Notes: generated by a model not told the origin, from the sequence alone. A stretch of DNA of 13,594 nt from Pseudomonadota bacterium (GCA_030610915.1 JAUWQS010000013.1:1-13594), one strand, 5' to 3'. Shown: positions 1 to 7,448, counted from the first letter of the stretch. Made by a program: numbers and translations.

Positions 1-35
1 ACGCCGAAGTCTGTCAACTCGTAAATTCGTTTCAT
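1..35 (-). CDS. Possible start of a leftward gene, cut by the window edge
   Basis: Reading leftward from 35, an ATG follows a purine-rich GGGAGAG stretch and opens a frame MKRIYELTDFG that runs off the window after 11 codons. The Shine-Dalgarno-like stretch is very close to the ATG, with about 2 nt between. Nothing about function can be said from so few residues. The gene would diverge from the glycosyltransferase at 148. It could equally be a chance frame. Confidence 0.3.
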   Translation of the reverse strand, partial: MKRIYELTDFG

Positions 36-116
36 CTCTCCCAAATTTCTAATTTCCAATTTCAAGTTTCAAGCCGTGAATGGCTAAGATTCACAATCAC
101 TCTTACATATTGAGGG

Positions 117-141
117 TTGCCCCTATTTATTGAGCTGATAC
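117..141. repeat. Truncated end of the gtatcag-type mobile element (third copy)
   Basis: These 25 bp are identical to the right end of the copy at 3689-3914 (bases 3890-3914), including the full 19-bp terminal repeat ctatttattgagctgatac. Upstream of 117 the similarity stops, so only one end is present. The end lies 6 bp before the ATG at 148. It is therefore part of the leader of that gene and may supply or disrupt its translation signals. Confidence 0.75.
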
Positions 142-147
142 AATTAT

Positions 148-927
148 ATGAACATAAAAGATGAAAATCCCCTCTTTACCATCATCGTTGCAGTACTCAA
201 TGGCAAAGAGTATATAGAACGATGTATTGAAAGCGTTAATAGCCAAACCTATCCTTATAAGGAATTGATAATAAAAGATGGGGGTTCTACAGACGGCACC
301 GTCGAAATTCTCAAGAATAACGATGATAAGATTGCCTATTGGGAATCTTCACCCGATCGTGGGATTTATCATGCATTCAATAAGGCAATAAAGCATGCGA
401 GGGGTGAGTGGATCTGTTTTTTAGGGGCCGATGACTATTTTTGGAACAAAAACGTGTTGACTGATTTGTCTCCACATTTAATAAAAGCAGCAGGTTTGGG
501 GATAAAGGTTGTATATGGACAGGCCGCCAGGGTGGACAGGAGTGGACGTATTCTTAAATTGATAGGCAAGCCATGGGAGAATGTCCGCTGGTTAATGCCG
601 CACGGGATGCCTTTGCCACATCCGGGGCTTATGCACCATCGCAGCCTTTTCGAAAAACATGGCTTATTCGATGAGACTTTCCGGATTGCCGGAGATTATG
701 ATCTTTTATTGCGAGAACTGAAGAATGGGGATGCTCTTTATGTGCGTGACCTTATAGTTGCTGGGTGGCAGGCAGGTGGGATTTCCGACTCTAAAGCTCT
801 TTTTGCTCATAAAGAAACGGGACGAGCCCGGCGGAAAAACGGATTTCACAACCTGTCCTGGGTATGGTTAGCCGTGCATACCCGGGGATTTCTCCGAGAA
901 TATTGGCGGAAACTTGTACGGAAATAA
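148..927 (+). CDS. Glycosyltransferase family 2
   Basis: This 259-residue protein has the GT-A fold signature of family 2 glycosyltransferases. These are inverting enzymes that move a sugar from a nucleotide-sugar donor to a growing glycan at the cytoplasmic face of the membrane. Seen directly: the N-terminal strand FTIIVAVLNG (residues 10-19), DGGSTDGT (44-51) for nucleotide binding, SPDRGIYHAFNKAI (68-81), and the metal-binding acidic motif GADD (93-96). There is no membrane segment, so it is a soluble WcaA-like enzyme. Family members are about 250-300 residues, so it looks full length. The ATG lacks a clear Shine-Dalgarno sequence; a mobile-element end lies just in front of it. Two further glycosyltransferase genes follow on the same strand, pointing to O-antigen, capsule or exopolysaccharide synthesis. 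The sugar specificity cannot be read from sequence. Confidence 0.9.
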   Translation: MNIKDENPLFTIIVAVLNGKEYIERCIESVNSQTYPYKELIIKDGGSTDGTVEILKNNDDKIAYWESSPDRGIYHAFNKAIKHARGEWICFLGADDYFWNKNVLTDLSPHLIKAAGLGIKVVYGQAARVDRSGRILKLIGKPWENVRWLMPHGMPLPHPGLMHHRSLFEKHGLFDETFRIAGDYDLLLRELKNGDALYVRDLIVAGWQAGGISDSKALFAHKETGRARRKNGFHNLSWVWLAVHTRGFLREYWRKLVRK

Positions 928-993
928 AATCTCTGCGTGCAGACGGATATAGCGACGGCATAGGGGCCAGTTTAAAAATCTAAAGAGGTTTTG

Positions 994-2087
994 ATGAGAA
1001 GAATCGCTTATGTTGATGAATTGGCATTTACCAGAAAACATGGTGGATCCGCTACTGCTACCATTAAAATATCAAGCTACATGCACGAGATAAAGACTTT
1101 TAACACCGAGATTTTTTCATTTTCAAACGGTATAAAAACAAACATCCCAGATAAAATTAAATTTTTGCCAAACTTACGTGAAATATTTATTTTCCCGTTT
1201 ATAGGCAATAAGCTTATATCGAATTTAGAAAAAAATTTGATTTAATACATTTTTCATCTACCACCACAACGGCATTCCATAAATCTTGTATCCCAACCGT
1301 GCTAACCACGCATTGTATATTCTCACGGCAAACTAAAATCCTTAAAGAATCTTTACCGTTACATTACAACTTAATTTTCAATAAAATGAGTTACAACTTA
1401 TTTAAAGAATTAGAAAAAAGAAGTTTTGAGAATGTTGATCATATAATCGTTCCGAAAATTGCACTTAAAAAATTTTTGATAGCTGAATTGAGAATACCTT
1501 ATGACAAGGTATCAATTGTAGCTCAAGGGATTGATACTGAATTTTTCAAGCCGTTTGATAACCAAGCTGGTAAAGATAATTCAGCACTTTTTGTTGGAAG
1601 GGGGTCAATTGCAAAAGGCTTTGATATATTAATTCAGGCGGCTGATCTAATCAAAACAAATATCATAGCGGTCGTTCCACGTATATCACGATTATACAAA
1701 AGTATGGCTGAGAAAAAAAGAAATCTTACTTTAATTACGTCAAAACTTGATCATAGTAAGTTAGTTAAATTTTATCAAAAGGCAACTGTTTTTATAATGC
1801 CATCGCTATCAGAAACCGGACCTCTTGTTACCTTGGAAGCTATGGGATGTGGTCTCCCAATCGTATGTACATCAGAAGGTGGAGGCGATTTTGTGGGAAA
1901 CGGTGTAAATGGGTTTGTGGTGCCCAATCGTGACCCAGCAGCCCTTGCTGAAAAAGTAAATCATATCCTTGATAATAAGGATATTGCACAAAGGTTCGGA
2001 AAAGAAAGCAGAAAGAGAGCAGAAAATTTCTCTATTCGGAATACAGTCGAAAAAACTGCGGCAGTATACCATTCATTGGGTATATAA
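994..2087 (+). pseudogene. Glycosyltransferase family 4, split by a frameshift
   Basis: The ATG at 994 follows a good AAAGAGG site (982-988). The first frame (MRRIAYVDELAF...SNLEKNLI) stops at 1245. The rest of the protein continues in another frame. Shifting back one base in the A-tract 1229-1235 (seven A) gives LEKKFDLIHF and an unbroken protein of about 364 residues, normal for GT-B fold family 4. The second half carries the Rossmann-type core LFVGRGSIAKGFDIL and the E-x7-E donor-sugar motif SETGPLVTLEAMGCGLPIV. A separate start near 1299 is therefore not real. The gene is clearly more AT-rich than the operon to its right, suggesting acquired DNA. The break may be a true mutation, a sequencing or assembly error in a homopolymer, or a slippage-rescued gene (A AAA AAT is a -1 slippery heptamer). 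Its TAA stop (2085-2087) lies inside the target duplication of the element that follows. Confidence 0.82.
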
Positions 2088-2300
2088 ACGTATCAGTTCA
2101 ATAAATAGGGGCAAGCCCAGACACGTAGCCGCCTCCACCTTCTGGAAGCGGGGTTTGGGCGTAGAGGTTACGCCTTTGAGCTTTGCATAGCCCCCCCTGT
2201 AGCGGAGACCTTCAGGCCTCCATATTCACGTAACACAGTATGACTGAAGCACATGGAAGGCTGAAGCCTTCCGCTATTCATTGAGCTGATACATATAAAC
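2082..2300. repeat. 8-bp target-site duplication around element A
   Basis: The bases atataaac occur at 2082-2089, directly left of the element's first base, and again at 2293-2300, directly right of its last base. The perfect 8-bp match marks this copy as a genuine transposition. It shows that the site before insertion ran straight from the glycosyltransferase stop codon into the leader of the next gene. Confidence 0.8.
2090..2292 (+). mobile_element. MITE-like non-autonomous element, copy A (203 bp)
   Basis: The ends form a 19-bp terminal inverted repeat, gtatcagttcaataaatag at 2090-2108 and ctattcattgagctgatac at 2274-2292, matching at 17 of 19 positions. The element is flanked by an 8-bp direct duplication. 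There is no convincing coding frame inside. The interior can form several hairpins, the clearest being ggaaggct-ga-agccttcc near the right end. Small size, terminal repeats, target duplication and absence of a transposase fit a MITE mobilised by an enzyme encoded elsewhere. I cannot name the parent transposon family. Confidence 0.8.
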
Positions 2301-2379
2301 TTTTATAATATGACCTTGTATTTTCATAGCAAGGATCAGGATATTCAAAGCACTATCCGGTATTTGCGCGAGAAGTGGT

Positions 2380-3615
2380 ATGTCAGTACATGAAAAAACC
2401 AGATCGGTTCCTTTAAAAATCCTTTATTTCGGTATCTATTCAAAGGGAATCGAGTATCCGCGAAACAACAATCTGATTCGTGGTCTGCACCTCAATGGTG
2501 TGGATGTAGTGGAAGCCCATTTCGAGCTTGCCGGTTCATTCCAGAGTAGAATGGATATAGTCAAAAATCCATTGGGGTTTGCGCGTTTTTTTCTTGGTTT
2601 AATAGTGAGCTTTATAGTTCTGACGTGGAAGTTCATGAGCTCTCCCCGTGTGGATGCCGTGATCGTCGGGCATCCCGGTTATTTTCACATACATCTGGCA
2701 TGGTTTCTGCGCTTTCTTTTCCAGAGGCGGGCCATCCTTGTTTATGACGTCTTTATTCCGCTTTATGAGATGTTGATCGAGGATCGGGAGCTGTTGAAGT
2801 CAGACGGTCTGTTTGCGCGATTGTTGCGCCGATTTGAGAGGTCGTGCTGTCGATATGCTGATTTATGCCTGATCGACACGGATGAGCACCGCCGATACCT
2901 GATAGAAGAATATGGTCTGTCTTCTGAAAAGGTGATCAGGATATTTGTGGGGTCAACTATTGATCAGCAATCTGAATCACCCCGGGTCAGCTCCTCCGAA
3001 ACATTCAGGACTCTTTTCGTCGGAACCTACATTCCCCTTCACGGTGTTGATGTAATACTGGAGGCCGCACGATATCTGGCGGGTGATCCGAATATACGTT
3101 TTCTTTTGGTGGGTTCGGGGCAGCTTCGAGAAGAGATGGAAAGTATGGCTCGAAAGCGGGGACTTTCCCAAGTAGTATTTCAGGACTGGATTCCAACGGA
3201 GGATCTTGGCGCATTTATCCGGTCATTCGATTTATCTCTGGGTATATTTGGGATCACACCCAAGACCGCAAGGGTTATCCCGTCTAAGATTTATGATATC
3301 TGCGCTACAGGAATTCCTTTTATAACGGCCGATACACCGGCCATCAGAGAGGTGTTTCATCATGGGGAAAACGCATATCTGATTCCTGCCGGCAATCCGT
3401 TTGCTCTTGCTGAGGCCATTCTGCGCCTGAAAACAGACCATGACCTCAGAAAGAGTATAGCGGAAGGTGCAAGACAGACAGGGAAAAGCATATTTTCTCT
3501 TGAGAGGATAGCCAGTGATCTTGTAACAGCCATTTTTGACAGTCTCGTAAAAAGCTCCGCTTTAATAGTTATCTGTCCTTTAGCCGTTCCCAGTCTTTTT
3601 GCATATTTTTTTTAA
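2380..3615 (+). CDS. Glycosyltransferase family 4 (GT-B fold)
   Basis: This 411-residue protein has a GT4-type C-terminal half: LFVGTYIPLHGVDVILEAA (213-230) begins the donor-binding domain, FLLVGSG (241-247) follows, and PSKIYDICATGIPFITAD (301-318) with AIREVF and a GENAYLIPAGNP stretch forms the nucleotide-sugar site. The N-terminal acceptor half starts KILYFGIYSKG (13-23). A hydrophobic stretch at about 66-86 suggests attachment to the inner membrane, as in enzymes acting on lipid-linked glycans. The last 20 residues (from about 391, rich in hydrophobic residues) lie beyond the usual family end and finish in an eight-T run (3606-3613); the original C-terminus may have differed. The ATG at 2380 has only a weak site (gagaagtgg) before it. 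The gene is bracketed by two inverted copies of the same mobile element. Confidence 0.88.
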   Translation: MSVHEKTRSVPLKILYFGIYSKGIEYPRNNNLIRGLHLNGVDVVEAHFELAGSFQSRMDIVKNPLGFARFFLGLIVSFIVLTWKFMSSPRVDAVIVGHPGYFHIHLAWFLRFLFQRRAILVYDVFIPLYEMLIEDRELLKSDGLFARLLRRFERSCCRYADLCLIDTDEHRRYLIEEYGLSSEKVIRIFVGSTIDQQSESPRVSSSETFRTLFVGTYIPLHGVDVILEAARYLAGDPNIRFLLVGSGQLREEMESMARKRGLSQVVFQDWIPTEDLGAFIRSFDLSLGIFGITPKTARVIPSKIYDICATGIPFITADTPAIREVFHHGENAYLIPAGNPFALAEAILRLKTDHDLRKSIAEGARQTGKSIFSLERIASDLVTAIFDSLVKSSALIVICPLAVPSLFAYFF

Positions 3616-3688
3616 TAAAGGGTGAAAGTGTGGCAACCGGATTATCGCCCATCACCGACAAGATCGCCGGGAATGGAAGAGTTTTCAG

Positions 3689-3914
3689 GTATCAGCTCAA
3701 TGAATAGCGGAAGGCCTATGGCAGAAGCATGTAGCGGAAGGCTTCAGCCTTCCATGTGCTTCAGTCATACTGTGTTATGTAAATATGGAGACCTGAAGGT
3801 CTCCGTTACAGGGGCTGTGCAAAGCTCAAAAGCGTACCTCTACGCCCAAACCCCGCTTCCAGAAGATGGAGGCGGCTACGTGTCTGGATTTGCCCCTATT
3901 TATTGAGCTGATAC
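3689..3914 (-). mobile_element. MITE-like element, copy B (226 bp), inverted relative to copy A
   Basis: The reverse complement aligns along its whole length with copy A. The ends are gtatcagctcaatgaatag (3689-3707) and ctatttattgagctgatac (3896-3914), matching as inverted repeats at 18 of 19 positions. It carries about 27 extra bases (about 3708-3734) that duplicate the cggaagg motif. Inside are the hairpins ggaaggct-tc-agccttcc and ggagacc-tga-aggtctcc-type arms. No target duplication is visible (left flank gttttcag, right flank catataac), so one flank has been lost or exchanged since insertion. Confidence 0.75.
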
Positions 3915-4027
3915 CATATAACTGTATTCTATGATAGTGAAGTTGTTAGAAGATTTGTTGCTGACATCATAGTAAAGATAAAGTAAGGTATTTTGATGAA
4001 GATTTACAGGACAAATTTTGATGTTTT

Positions 4028-4054
4028 AATCCTGAATATCCTGTTAATCCTGTC
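4028..4054. repeat. Three tandem 9-bp units of aatcctg type
   Basis: The units read aatcctgaa, tatcctgtt and aatcctgtc, three imperfect copies in a row. Such short atcctgt runs are scattered in many proteobacterial genomes, to my knowledge without a settled function. This one lies about 45 bp beyond the stop codon of the flavoenzyme gene that ends at 4100. Confidence 0.5.
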
Positions 4055-4099
4055 AATTTTTTTCAAAGAGCTAATTTCAACGTTCAGTGAACAGTTTCA

Positions 4100-6031
4100 T
4101 CATATCTTACACCCAACGGTAAATCCGTCATCGATGGCTTCGACAATCTGGCCCGGCTTCCGGCATGATCCAATCATAAAACAGGGAATGCCGGTCTGAT
4201 CCAGGGTAGTCGCCAACTCCCTGCAACTGGCAAGTCCTGTGGCGATCACCACTGTATCACCAGAAATCTCTCTCTTATTGTTGTCCTGATCAAGCACAAC
4301 GACACCGCCCTCCCTGATCTCAACAACCCTGGTCCGGGTGAAGATGTCAACCTTTTTGCGAACTCTTGATACAAGACCCCACCGGCTCGTCGGTCCCACA
4401 TCGGCGGCTACTGCTTTCAGCATCTCAATAAGCGTGACTTTCTTTCCCTGATCGGCTAAAAATTCAGCCGTCTCTATCCCTATCATACCGCCTCCGACAA
4501 CGATTACATTCCCTTGCACGGGAGCGGTTCCATCCAGAACTTCGAGGGCGGTCACAACCTTTTTTGTCTCTATGCCGGGTATATCCGGCATGAGTTCTCT
4601 TGCCCCCGCGGCCAGGACAACCACATCCGGTTTGATCTCCTCCAACCTTTCAAGCGTAAGTGATTCACTTAACCTGACCTCTACCGGGAGAATTTCCATC
4701 TGGCAGGCATAATAGTCAATGATATTCTTCAGTTCTTCCTTGTGTGGCGGCACAAACGCCAGATTGAGCATACCGCCCAGCTTATTATCTTTTTCGTAAA
4801 GCGTGACGCTGTGCCCGCGTATTGCCGCCACACGCGCCGCCTCCATCCCTGCGGGCCCGCCGCCAATGACGACCACGTGTTTTTTCTGTGAAGTTGCCTG
4901 AATAAGTTGCTCTCCTTCGCGCCCCAATTCCGGATTCACCGAACATTTTAGAACGGCCTTCTTGTCACCTTCGTGTATCGCTAACATGATCTGATCAAAA
5001 CAGTAACAGCAGGCTGTGCAGCATCGAATTTCACGGGGACGCCCTTCCATGGTTTTTTTGACAAAGTCAGCGTCAGCGAGAAGTGTCCTGCCGAGACCGA
5101 TCAGGTCAGCCTCTCCCCTCTCAAGAATACCGGCCGCCACAAATGGATCATTTATTCTGCCCACAGTGGATACCGGAACATCCACCACGCCTTTTACTGC
5201 CGCCGCAAGATATGAAAAGGCTCCCCGCGGCACCGACATGGGCAGCATCGGGCGCATGGCTTCATGCCAGCCTGCCCAGACATGCAGTCTGTCCGCGCCG
5301 GCCTCTACAATATGAGGAGCGATCAAAAGCGAGTCTTCAAGTGTTTTTCCGCCTTTCATCCCATCATCGGCATCAAACTTGACACAGATGTTAAAATCAT
5401 TCCCCACATTCTTCCTTACTGCCCGAAGAACAGAGAGAAGAAAGGCAGCTCTCTGAAGCGTGTCACCTCCATATTTATCCTTCCGTTTGTTGGTCAGGGG
5501 AGAAAGAAACTGGCTGATGAGATAACCGGAAGAGGACAGAATTTCTATGCCGTCGAATCCTGCCTCCCGGGCACGGACAGCCGCTTCGGCAAAGGCAATA
5601 ATCAGATTATCTGTTTCCTGAGTGGAGAGTTCCCGTGGGGTTTCGCCGGTATACTTAGAGGCAATGGCTGACGGCGCCACCGGTTGTTGACCCAGCAATT
5701 TGCCAAAGGAGTAACGGCCGGCGTGATTGAGTTGAGCAACAATCCTGGCCCCGGCTTTCTGCACCGCCTTCACCATCCCTGACAGGGTCTTGATATCGTT
5801 ATCCGTTTCAAGATGCAGCTCCGGTGACATCCCCGCCCTGCCGCTTCTATGAACGCTGATCTCCGGGGTGGTGATAAGCCCTGTTTCCCCCCTGGCCCTG
5901 GCAATCAGATAGTCCGTCAATTGATCCATATCAAAGGTTGTCCCCATGGGCGCCATAAAAAAACGATTCTTGAGTGTGAGATTCGCCATCTCCAGCGGCT
6001 CAAAAAGGATATCTAATTGGGTATCTCTCAT
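4100..6031 (-). CDS. Old yellow enzyme / 2,4-dienoyl-CoA reductase-like Fe-S flavoprotein
   Basis: This is a three-part NADH:flavin oxidoreductase like FadH: an FMN TIM barrel, a [4Fe-4S] cysteine cluster and a C-terminal FAD/NAD(P)H module. Residue numbers count from an upstream ATG at 6055. Visible are LFEPLEMANLTLKNRFF (18-34), HAGRYSF (111-117), GYLISQFLSP with Tyr178, GWHEA with His264 (the Tyr/His pair used as proton donors in FadH), cysteines 345, 346, 349, 350, 352 and 371, and dinucleotide folds VVIGGGPAG (395-403) and VIVVGGGMIG (517-526). The cysteine spacing and SSSGY in place of FadH's SEGY suggest a relative rather than a true FadH. I prefer the ATG at 6031 because AGGAAG precedes it; the ATG at 6055, eight codons upstream, lacks a site. 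It probably reduces an enoyl- or dienoyl-CoA, with electrons passing from NAD(P)H through FAD and the cluster to FMN. It lies last in the CoA operon, 244 bp or more after the dehydrogenase gene. Confidence 0.9.
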   Translation of the reverse strand: MRDTQLDILFEPLEMANLTLKNRFFMAPMGTTFDMDQLTDYLIARARGETGLITTPEISVHRSGRAGMSPELHLETDNDIKTLSGMVKAVQKAGARIVAQLNHAGRYSFGKLLGQQPVAPSAIASKYTGETPRELSTQETDNLIIAFAEAAVRAREAGFDGIEILSSSGYLISQFLSPLTNKRKDKYGGDTLQRAAFLLSVLRAVRKNVGNDFNICVKFDADDGMKGGKTLEDSLLIAPHIVEAGADRLHVWAGWHEAMRPMLPMSVPRGAFSYLAAAVKGVVDVPVSTVGRINDPFVAAGILERGEADLIGLGRTLLADADFVKKTMEGRPREIRCCTACCYCFDQIMLAIHEGDKKAVLKCSVNPELGREGEQLIQATSQKKHVVVIGGGPAGMEAARVAAIRGHSVTLYEKDNKLGGMLNLAFVPPHKEELKNIIDYYACQMEILPVEVRLSESLTLERLEEIKPDVVVLAAGARELMPDIPGIETKKVVTALEVLDGTAPVQGNVIVVGGGMIGIETAEFLADQGKKVTLIEMLKAVAADVGPTSRWGLVSRVRKKVDIFTRTRVVEIREGGVVVLDQDNNKREISGDTVVIATGLASCRELATTLDQTGIPCFMIGSCRKPGQIVEAIDDGFTVGCKI

Positions 6032-6077
6032 AATCGCATTCTTCCTGTTACTCATGTTACTTTTTCTTCAGTCTAAT

Positions 6078-6200
6078 AGCTTACAGTGTGAGTTCGTAGG
6101 GTGGATTAAGGAGCGTAGGCGACTAATCCACCGAAGCGATCAGAGTTTTTGGTGGATTCTCCGCTTAATCCACCCTACAAGCTACAGCGTGAGTAGTTCG
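6078..6200. repeat. gtagggtggattaag inverted-repeat element with flanking direct repeats
   Basis: gtagggtggattaag (6096-6110) and its exact reverse complement (6164-6178) form 15-bp perfect arms. A nested pair, aatccacc (6125-6132) and ggtggatt (6151-6158), lies inside. The unit could fold into a long cruciform or RNA hairpin. It is flanked by similar direct repeats, agcttacagtgtgag on the left and agctacagcgtgag on the right. Dispersed gtagggtgg...-type repeats are known from many bacteria. It sits between the dehydrogenase and flavoenzyme genes and may change how much of the operon's last gene is expressed. Confidence 0.7.
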
Positions 6201-6203
6201 CAC

Positions 6204-6221
6204 GGACAAACGAGTTTGTCC
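6204..6221. repeat. Short hairpin ggacaaa-cgag-tttgtcc
   Basis: Seven-base perfect arms surround a 4-base loop. It lies between the larger inverted-repeat element and the 15-bp palindrome at 6235-6264, in the spacer inside the operon. No T-run follows on either strand, so it is not a classic terminator. Confidence 0.5.
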
Positions 6222-6234
6222 ATGCCACCCCGCC

Positions 6235-6264
6235 GCCCTTGCCCTCTTTAAAGAGGACAAGGGC
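6235..6264 (-). repeat. Near-perfect 30-bp palindrome after the dehydrogenase gene
   Basis: gcccttgccctcttt and aaagaggacaagggc pair over 15 bp with a single mismatch and no spacer. It begins 36 bp past the stop codon of the acyl-CoA dehydrogenase gene in the direction of transcription. Its position suggests a transcript-end or mRNA-stabilising hairpin, but no T-run follows, so an intrinsic terminator is doubtful. Confidence 0.5.
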
Positions 6265-6299
6265 CAACGAAGAAAGGCCTTTCGTGGATCGGAAGACCG

Positions 6300-7448
6300 C
6301 TAATATTTGGCCACAAGCGACCCAGCGATGGTCATCACTTCAGCCTCTCTGGTGCCTTCATAGATATCGAGTATCTTGGCATCCCGGTACCATCTCTGAA
6401 CATCATACTCATCAATGTAGCCATAGCCCCCATGAATCTGCAAAGCGGCATCGGCACAGTAGTTGGCAGTCTCGCCGGCAAGGTACTTGGCCATTGCAGC
6501 CAGCGTAAAGTCCGGCCGCCCTTCGTCAATCAACCAGCAGGCCTTGTAAGTCATATTCCTCAATGCCTCTGTCTTTATCGCCATCAAGGCAATCTTTTCC
6601 TGGATCAACTGGTAACTGACCAGCGGAGCCCCAAATACAGTCCTCTCCTTGGCATACTTGATGGACACATCGAGACATGCCTGACCTATCCCAACTCCCT
6701 GAGCGGCAACCATGGTCCTGGTTGTATCAAAGAATTCCATCAGATAATAGAATCCCTTTTTCTCTTCGCCAATTAGATTTCCCTGTGGCACCCTCACGTC
6801 CTCATAAGCAATCTCTCCCGTGTCACTCGCCCTGATTCCCAGTTTGCCATGAATCTTGGTAGTGGTTATTCCCGGAGCATCCGCAGGCATAATAATCAGG
6901 CTAAAAGTCTTATGTATCTTCTTCTCTTCAGGATTTGTAACACACGCAACCACCATAAAATCACAGATGTTTGCGTTCGTGATAAACATCTTATTGCCGT
7001 TTATGACATAATCTGTTCCATCCTTGACCGCCCTTGTCTTATACCCGGTAACATCGGTCCCTGCATTTGGCTCCGTATATGCTCCGGCGGACACCTGTTC
7101 CCCTCTGCATACCGGGGGCAGATATTTCTGTTTCTGCTCTTCGGTACCATGAAAGAGGATGTTCTCGCAACCAAAAGAAGCGGCGCCAACGCCCAGACCC
7201 AGACCCGAATCGATTCTCGAAAACTCTTCCGTAATTATTGCATTGCCCAGAACTCCAACTCCAGCGCCACCGTATTCCTCCGGAACCCAGGCGCCCACAA
7301 GACCATTTTCAGCGGCCTTTTTTCGAAGTTCATGACTATACCTTTCCTCCCGATCACATTCCTGCGCGATAGGAGCAATCTCGGCCTGAGCAAACTTATA
7401 TGACATATCCTTCAACATCTTCATCTCTTCGGTCAACTCAAAATCCAT
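6300..7448 (-). CDS. Acyl-CoA dehydrogenase
   Basis: This 382-residue flavoenzyme oxidises an acyl-CoA to the trans-2-enoyl-CoA, passing electrons from FAD to an electron-transfer flavoprotein. The length is exactly that of short/medium-chain family members. Seen in order: an N-terminal helical domain opening MDFELTEEMKMLKD, the beta-domain motif AYTEPNAGTD(V) that contacts FAD and substrate, the middle motif GIRASDTGEI, and the C-terminal helical domain with QIHGGYGY and IYEGT. Glu364 in IYEGT is at the position of the catalytic base of medium-chain enzymes. GGAGGG stands about 5 nt before the ATG. The gene lies 37 bp after the thiolase gene and is surely cotranscribed with it. No ETF genes are in the window. 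Chain length or ring specificity cannot be judged by eye; relatives in syntrophs act on straight-chain and on alicyclic or dicarboxylic acyl-CoAs. Confidence 0.95.
   Translation of the reverse strand: MDFELTEEMKMLKDMSYKFAQAEIAPIAQECDREERYSHELRKKAAENGLVGAWVPEEYGGAGVGVLGNAIITEEFSRIDSGLGLGVGAASFGCENILFHGTEEQKQKYLPPVCRGEQVSAGAYTEPNAGTDVTGYKTRAVKDGTDYVINGNKMFITNANICDFMVVACVTNPEEKKIHKTFSLIIMPADAPGITTTKIHGKLGIRASDTGEIAYEDVRVPQGNLIGEEKKGFYYLMEFFDTTRTMVAAQGVGIGQACLDVSIKYAKERTVFGAPLVSYQLIQEKIALMAIKTEALRNMTYKACWLIDEGRPDFTLAAMAKYLAGETANYCADAALQIHGGYGYIDEYDVQRWYRDAKILDIYEGTREAEVMTIAGSLVAKY

Larger units (their letters stand above)
3616..4099. other. Gene-free stretch between converging genes
   Basis: This 484-bp spacer separates the rightward glycosyltransferase from the leftward flavoenzyme gene. 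It holds element copy B (3689-3914) and a 9-bp triple repeat (4028-4054). A long frame through element B exists but is repeat-derived and not believable as a protein. I see no convincing intrinsic terminator for either converging gene. Confidence 0.6.

Noticed and set aside
1969..2190. An open frame overlapping the end of the broken GT4 gene and element A
   Set aside because: It is out of frame with the conserved glycosyltransferase and continues into non-coding repeat sequence.
2309..2392. A 27-codon frame (MTLYFHSKDQDIQS...) overlapping the start of the second GT4 gene
   Set aside because: No ribosome site and no recognisable family. The target duplication shows that the nearby element did not cut a longer gene here.
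3600..3615. A leftward methyltransferase-like start (MQKDWERLKDR) antisense to the end of the GT4 gene
   Set aside because: It stops after 11 codons and has no ribosome-binding site.
3622..3906. A 94-codon open frame running through element B
   Set aside because: It is made almost wholly of mobile-element repeat sequence and hairpins, and resembles no protein.
2082..3922. A classic composite transposon carrying the glycosyltransferase
   Set aside because: The outer flanks (atataaac and catataac) are only loosely similar, copy A has its own exact duplication, and no transposase is present. Kept only as an alternative in the findings.
5016..5671. Long plus-strand frames opposite the flavoenzyme gene
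   Set aside because: They are antisense shadows of a well-conserved gene and have no family resemblance of their own.
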